Origin: JAPOUP01 sp965203605
GTDB taxonomy: Bacteria; Pseudomonadota; Alphaproteobacteria; Rhodobacterales; Rhodobacteraceae
Length of the DNA stretch: 64,000 nt
Direction: 5' to 3'
Assembly (NCBI GenBank): GCA_965203605.1
Contig: OZ241902.1
Coordinates: 1,488,001 to 1,552,000 of the forward strand
Part shown: positions 59,907 to 64,000 of the stretch, piece after piece
How the letters are laid out: each line of letters starts with the position of its first letter
How positions within the stretch are numbered: position 1 is the first letter of the stretch
Made by a program: the position numbers and the translations under genes
Notes under the pieces: model-generated
Told to the model about the DNA's origin: nothing
The model's input: the letters and a program-made list of their open reading frames with translations, nothing else
Databases searched by the model: none

Positions 59907-62900
59907 TCACGTCAGGCCCGCAGGAGGATACTTCCAACTTACATTGGTTGTTGGCATGTTCCTGACTACCTGTTTGCGGTTCAAGAAATCGCTGATGTCG
60001 TCAATTTCTAGAAACGAAATCGAAGCTTGCGGTTGCCCGTGAGTATGGAATACCTGTCGACTATAGTGGAAATTTTGTGGCCAGTAAGCATTGCTGCCGC
60101 CGTACTGTCCGTTATTGGCGACGATCACGAGTTGGAACATGTGGTAGTGCAGCGCCAAGGCCATTTGATCGAATGTCTGGACGTCTTTGTTAAGTGCAGG
60201 AATCGCGAAGATGTCCGACGCGTCTCGAAGGTCGGCCGCGATGCGCAGGTCGGTGGCGTCGTAGCAGACTGACCCCGTCAGCCAAACGGGCGATGACTGT
60301 TTATCACTGGACCACGGATATCCGATCAACCACTGGCATGGCCGAAATCCGCGAAGAAGATTTGCGCCGCCAGAGTTGAAATTTTGCTCGTTTGGCGCAA
60401 GATGTTCCTTCCCTTGACGACAAGTCCTGATCTGTAGTCCGTGGGAATCTGACCACTCCGGAATTACCCAAAGGGCAGAATTGATGAGAGGGAGTCCCGG
60501 GACAATCTCTTCATAGATCAAACCAGTGAGGATAATCGTTCGGTGAGCCCGTGCGAAAGGAACCAGATGAGTAGCAACATCTTTCGGATGGACGGCAAGT
60601 TCAGGCAGAATTAGCCAGTCGAGTCGCCCTTCTCGCTTAGTGTGAGTGTCCCTTAGGACAAGCAGGCGACCCACAGCTGCCAGCGCCGCAGAAAGATGAT
60701 TACGGTGCTCTTTCCGGATGGCACGATCCTTCAACGACAAATCAGCAGGTTGAAATTGGTTCGCTGTCGGCATCACTGTCTGGACAACGCACGCCCGCAA
60801 AGGTCTTGTTGTTTGCGCCGCAGTCGGTCTTTTCACCATCAAAGGCAGGATCAATGTGCCGGTCGCGACACCGCGTCGCCGCTCCAGTTCATCAACCCTT
60901 TTGGCGATGCGCGATGTCGCTACCGTGATTCCCTGTTCAATCCACTCGAACCCGTCGAGAACACGGCAACCAGGCCAGCGCAGCAATGCTAGAAGGAAAC
61001 TCTCCATCCAGTCCGTGATTGGTACCCAATCATCTCCAAAGGCCGGTTTGCCGCTGTAGAGACCATAAATCCTCTGGTACCAATGACTTTCGGCGGAACG
61101 ATATGCTGACTCGGATTCCTTCCAGTTTGCTGGACGGATGGGGCGCGTGAAGTCGGGATGCCGTGCGAGGATGAACCGCAATAGAAGGCCTAGCTGGAAG
61201 CGCCATCGCATCTTGACTTCGCACCATGCCGGCACCTCGTAAATCGAACCTGCGGGATCAGTCTGACTCTTCAGGATTCGCAGACGGTCTATTTGTGCGA
61301 TCATCTGGGTCGCCGGATCGCTCGTAACATTCAACTTGATCCGTCCTGGTGTGATCACGCTTGGAGGACGCGGCTGTTTCTCCCACTGTTCGAGAAACGC
61401 AAGCGCGAAACGCAGAAGGGAAAGTTCATTCCGAAGAAGATCATTCGAATGAGGACCCAAGACCAAACTTGCCAGCGATTTGCCATCAGCATCAGAGACA
61501 TCTTGGACCAGCCCAAGATCTTCGCGGGTCCGTCCGACGAAGTCATCAAGGTGAAAAAGGTCTCCATTCGCGTCGATTATCTCTGAGAGAAAGGAGGGGT
61601 CTCGCTGCATGAGTTCCCACATCCGCTCCGGGTTGAGGTGACGTAGGACCAGATCAATCGCCTGCTCCCTGTTCACAAATGCACGCCGGGCCAAAACCGC
61701 CAGAGTCGCGAAATCGGAGTCATTCATCCGATTCCCCTTTCCGCAAAGAAACCGAATGAGTTGCCAATGGCGTCGGGTTTCCCGCCTACTTCTGGAACTC
61801 CTGACATTCGCCGCAGCAGGGTCGAACGCGGCAAGGAACAAGAGTGCTTGCTGTCGCAAGTACCATGGAATCGACCTACTTCGCAATGCCACCAGCCGAC
61901 TCGCTTCAGTCCGGAGTTCTTGGCGATAGGATCGAAGATCAATACCTGATGGAAGAGATTCAATGTCCGCCACGAGACCCGTTTCCGTTGCTCCCGCACG
62001 GAGGATCTCCGCAAGGCAGTACCAAGCAACTCGTCTCGGATTCCCTCGAGGTGCAGACCTTACAGTAAACCGGCGAAGCAGCGCGAGAATCTCCCGCAGC
62101 AGCTCCACGTCCGGCCAGAGGTCAAGTCCAATCCTGAGCAAGCGAACGTTGGAAGGGTCGTTAATCCAACGCTCGATCAACCTCAATGCAAACGCGCGTG
62201 CATCCTCGTCTAGTTCGCGCTGCGTTCGCATTGCTGCCGAACGTGCGATGTCCGGCCTTAATTCGCAGGATTCAGACTGCGGTTCGTGGATTCTGTAATC
62301 GTCAAGCAGCGGCCGAATGGATCGGAATGTGGTTCGAAATCTTGCGGCTCCAAATCTTGCGACGGTCTCATCTCGTACATCGGGGATCGGGGAAAACCTC
62401 CAGGCTTTGTTATCAACTACACTTGATGAGTCTTGCCCACCTACCAAGCCTTGAATGGCATCAAGGATTTCTTCGCCACCAACCGCATCGAAGCCGCCGG
62501 AAACTGCGGACTGAATGCGTTTCATCTTCAGACCTTGCGGTATCGGCGGACAATCGTTGCCTCCGAGTGTGACAACTCGGGTCTTCTCGCGAGACAACTC
62601 GAGCCCCGGGGCCTCTATGTTCAGGACGCTATTGAGCCAGCACTCGATGTTCGTCTTGATAAAGGGCTGCAAATTTTCACGTTTCGAATCGAGCGAGACT
62701 ACTATCCGCAGGTCATCCACGTAGCGGCACGCGTCTTCAAGCCGGATGCCGGGGATTACCTCGGTTCCGACCGCTGCATGAAGCGCCTTGTCGAACGGCA
62801 ACAAGACTGCATTCGCAAGGAACCCAGAGGCAACGAGACCTTGAGGCAGTGCCACTCTCTCGAAGTCGTCAAGACCCATTCGTTTGGCGTACAATCGGAT

Positions 62901-63698
62901 TGCGCCCCTGTCTTGTGAGTGCCAATCCCAATTCAGTAAGGAGTTCCCCAATTTATAGAAATTCGGATCATCGCCATCGTTGCGAAGTTGGTCGATCGCT
63001 TGGCTGAGGAGTTTTGGACGTACACGGTCGTAGAACTGCCGAAGGTCGGAATGGACAGTAATTATGCACTTTCTTTCGGATGCAGGAAATGATTCAATGA
63101 GAACTTTCGGGCGAAGCAGAAAGGTCTGGTAGTCTTGAAAGTAGGCTCTGTAAAGCTTGGCGGATCCCCAGCGGTGATGAAGTTCGCTGCCAATTGCATC
63201 GCAGAATAGTCGGTTTCCGTATGATGCGACTAGTTTTCTTGACGCTGGGTCGTTCACTGGTGAACGTGGGTCTCCCTGTAGAGTCTCTATCCGGTTAGCA
63301 AGGCATAACATGAAGGCCGTCGCAACCACCTGATCGGCCAATTCAACATGTGCGAGTGGTCGGATCCCTGTAGAGGCCGCGTTCTTGTCGACTGGTGCCC
63401 AATCACCTTCCCGCACTTGCCATAATTGGCTCTTTGGTGCTGGAACGAATCTCAATGGTTCGTTCCGCCAAGTCTCCGGTGACTGCAGCCGTTCGCGAAG
63501 TTCGCCGATGAAGGATCTTAGGTTTGCCGATGCATCATCGAGGGCAAGCGTGTCGGAGAACCAGTTGTGGTAGCGGATGAACGAAGAGGTTTTCTTCCAC
63601 GCCTGCACAAGCACGTAATCCTTGCGCAGCAGTTCAAGACTTGGTTCAAGTTGTTGCGGTGGCGTTGCAGATCCAGCACCTCTCGTGGAACTTGGCAT
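59907..63698 (-). CDS. Reverse transcriptase-nitrilase fusion (DRT type 1 / UG1-class defence protein)
   Basis: 1263 residues, the size of the UG1 (DRT1) antiphage reverse transcriptases. The N-terminal RT has motif A IITVHSDLRQFYDRV (Asp218), a motif B-like LPQGLVASGFLAN (284-296) and motif C RYVDDLRIVV (YVDD at 326-329), followed by LSREKTRVV. A long helical middle region (about 480-960) is Arg-rich without a motif I can name. The C-terminal part from about 968 is a carbon-nitrogen hydrolase (nitrilase) with the complete triad: Glu1033 in LILPELAV, Lys1097 in RQGKEHL and Cys1145 in TGSVCYDATD. In this class both domains are needed for phage defence. Both active sites look intact. A partial gene lies 11 bp upstream on the same strand. 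Confidence 0.88.
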   Translation of the reverse strand: MPSSTRGAGSATPPQQLEPSLELLRKDYVLVQAWKKTSSFIRYHNWFSDTLALDDASANLRSFIGELRERLQSPETWRNEPLRFVPAPKSQLWQVREGDWAPVDKNAASTGIRPLAHVELADQVVATAFMLCLANRIETLQGDPRSPVNDPASRKLVASYGNRLFCDAIGSELHHRWGSAKLYRAYFQDYQTFLLRPKVLIESFPASERKCIITVHSDLRQFYDRVRPKLLSQAIDQLRNDGDDPNFYKLGNSLLNWDWHSQDRGAIRLYAKRMGLDDFERVALPQGLVASGFLANAVLLPFDKALHAAVGTEVIPGIRLEDACRYVDDLRIVVSLDSKRENLQPFIKTNIECWLNSVLNIEAPGLELSREKTRVVTLGGNDCPPIPQGLKMKRIQSAVSGGFDAVGGEEILDAIQGLVGGQDSSSVVDNKAWRFSPIPDVRDETVARFGAARFRTTFRSIRPLLDDYRIHEPQSESCELRPDIARSAAMRTQRELDEDARAFALRLIERWINDPSNVRLLRIGLDLWPDVELLREILALLRRFTVRSAPRGNPRRVAWYCLAEILRAGATETGLVADIESLPSGIDLRSYRQELRTEASRLVALRSRSIPWYLRQQALLFLAAFDPAAANVRSSRSRRETRRHWQLIRFLCGKGNRMNDSDFATLAVLARRAFVNREQAIDLVLRHLNPERMWELMQRDPSFLSEIIDANGDLFHLDDFVGRTREDLGLVQDVSDADGKSLASLVLGPHSNDLLRNELSLLRFALAFLEQWEKQPRPPSVITPGRIKLNVTSDPATQMIAQIDRLRILKSQTDPAGSIYEVPAWCEVKMRWRFQLGLLLRFILARHPDFTRPIRPANWKESESAYRSAESHWYQRIYGLYSGKPAFGDDWVPITDWMESFLLALLRWPGCRVLDGFEWIEQGITVATSRIAKRVDELERRRGVATGTLILPLMVKRPTAAQTTRPLRACVVQTVMPTANQFQPADLSLKDRAIRKEHRNHLSAALAAVGRLLVLRDTHTKREGRLDWLILPELAVHPKDVATHLVPFARAHRTIILTGLIYEEIVPGLPLINSALWVIPEWSDSHGLQIRTCRQGKEHLAPNEQNFNSGGANLLRGFRPCQWLIGYPWSSDKQSSPVWLTGSVCYDATDLRIAADLRDASDIFAIPALNKDVQTFDQMALALHYHMFQLVIVANNGQYGGSNAYWPQNFHYSRQVFHTHGQPQASISFLEIDDISDFLNRKQVVRNMPTTNVSWKYPPAGLT

Positions 63699-63709
63699 GG
63701 TAAATCCGG

Positions 63710-64000
63710 TTAATCGGAATGCAGGTGCTTGATGGCCACTTGGTCTTCCAAATTTAGATCTTTCAAGACCTGTCGAATATCGGCTTGCAGGGAATCAGCC
63801 ATTGGCTGCGCGACTTCGACTGTCATGTCCACTCTCATCGTTAACTTGTCTCCGACCCGAAGCCTCGGAATGAGTTTCGTGCCGAGGCGATTCCACAGTT
63901 CGGGCGGAACTCTTCCGAAAATGCGTAGCGGAATCGACACCACACCCGATGGCGGAAGAGATTCGTTCTCCAGTTGCGAATCAGGATGACGCAACGGATG
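63710..64000 (-). CDS. Unknown protein, C-terminal end only, upstream of the reverse transcriptase
   Basis: The frame is open to the window edge, so the start lies beyond 64000; the TTG near 63994 is probably internal. The visible 95 residues include VVSIPLRIFGRVPPELWNRL and GTKLIPRLRVGDKLTMRVDM, and end in a helix with LEDQVAIKHLHSD. The pattern VPPExWNRxGTKxxPxLR resembles the C-terminal domain of large ATPases found in defence loci, an uncertain impression. It ends 11 bp before the reverse transcriptase start, so the two are probably cotranscribed. Confidence 0.6.
   Translation of the reverse strand, partial: HPLRHPDSQLENESLPPSGVVSIPLRIFGRVPPELWNRLGTKLIPRLRVGDKLTMRVDMTVEVAQPMADSLQADIRQVLKDLNLEDQVAIKHLHSD

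Overview
The window looks like a chromosome segment of an alphaproteobacterium, probably Rhodobacteraceae-like and perhaps host-associated. The evidence is the recA-alaS order, two GTTC-N7-GTTC type LexA boxes upstream of recA, a bolA / DnaJ-like / cobS / cobT block, bamD next to recN, and a penicillin-acylase gene near the cobalamin genes. The organism is an inference from gene order and family content. Pseudogenes, toxin-antitoxin (TA) loci and transposon scars are unusually frequent for 64 kb.

Layout. 0-4.2 kb: two MmgE/PrpD genes, the first cut by the window edge and broken by an in-frame amber codon, then a decayed TauE/SafE permease. 4.4-6.9 kb: a minus-strand trio of a small unknown protein, a DUF6036-type nucleotidyltransferase and a HipA-type kinase. 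7.8-15.7 kb: an alpha/beta hydrolase, a serine-recombinase scar, a DUF1330 protein, alaS, recA and guaB. 15.7-21.6 kb: a minus-strand set that reads like carnitine/betaine breakdown (MttB-family methyltransferase, CaiD, NDP-forming acyl-CoA ligase, acyl-CoA dehydrogenase). 22-25.7 kb: a tRNA-Leu, then TA loci: an intact antitoxin-like plus PIN-like pair, a DUF433 gene with a wrecked DUF5615 toxin, and a deletion-fused DUF6088/AbiEii remnant.

25.7-31.7 kb is the most interesting stretch. It is a compact four-gene plus-strand operon: a four-helix membrane protein, a membrane-anchored VWA-like protein, a MotA/ZorA-like channel protein with a long coiled coil, and a MotB/ZorB-like protein carrying three almost identical 127-residue repeats, an OmpA-like peptidoglycan-binding domain and a C-terminal thermonuclease domain. 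It resembles a Zorya-type machine in which the nuclease is built into the stator protein and placed in the periplasm. I do not recognise this gene set as a named system.

31.7-43.8 kb: housekeeping genes (DedA/YqaA, dsbB, a beta-hydroxyacid dehydrogenase, penicillin acylase, tRNA-CAU, bolA, a J-domain protein, cobS, cobT, aminopeptidase P), with an MNT/HEPN TA pair, its HEPN toxin dead, lodged between the J-domain gene and cobS. 44.3-54.4 kb: a more G+C-rich catabolic/transport block (AroM, hydantoinase/oxoprolinase, DUF917, a complete Dpp-type peptide ABC transporter, a LysR regulator), bordered on the right by an IS630 element and an IS66 scar. 56.3-58.9 kb: recN and bamD. 59-64 kb: a gene-empty kilobase with a perfect 17-bp inverted repeat, then a 1263-residue reverse transcriptase-nitrilase fusion (DRT type 1 / UG1 class defence protein) and the end of another gene that runs off the window.
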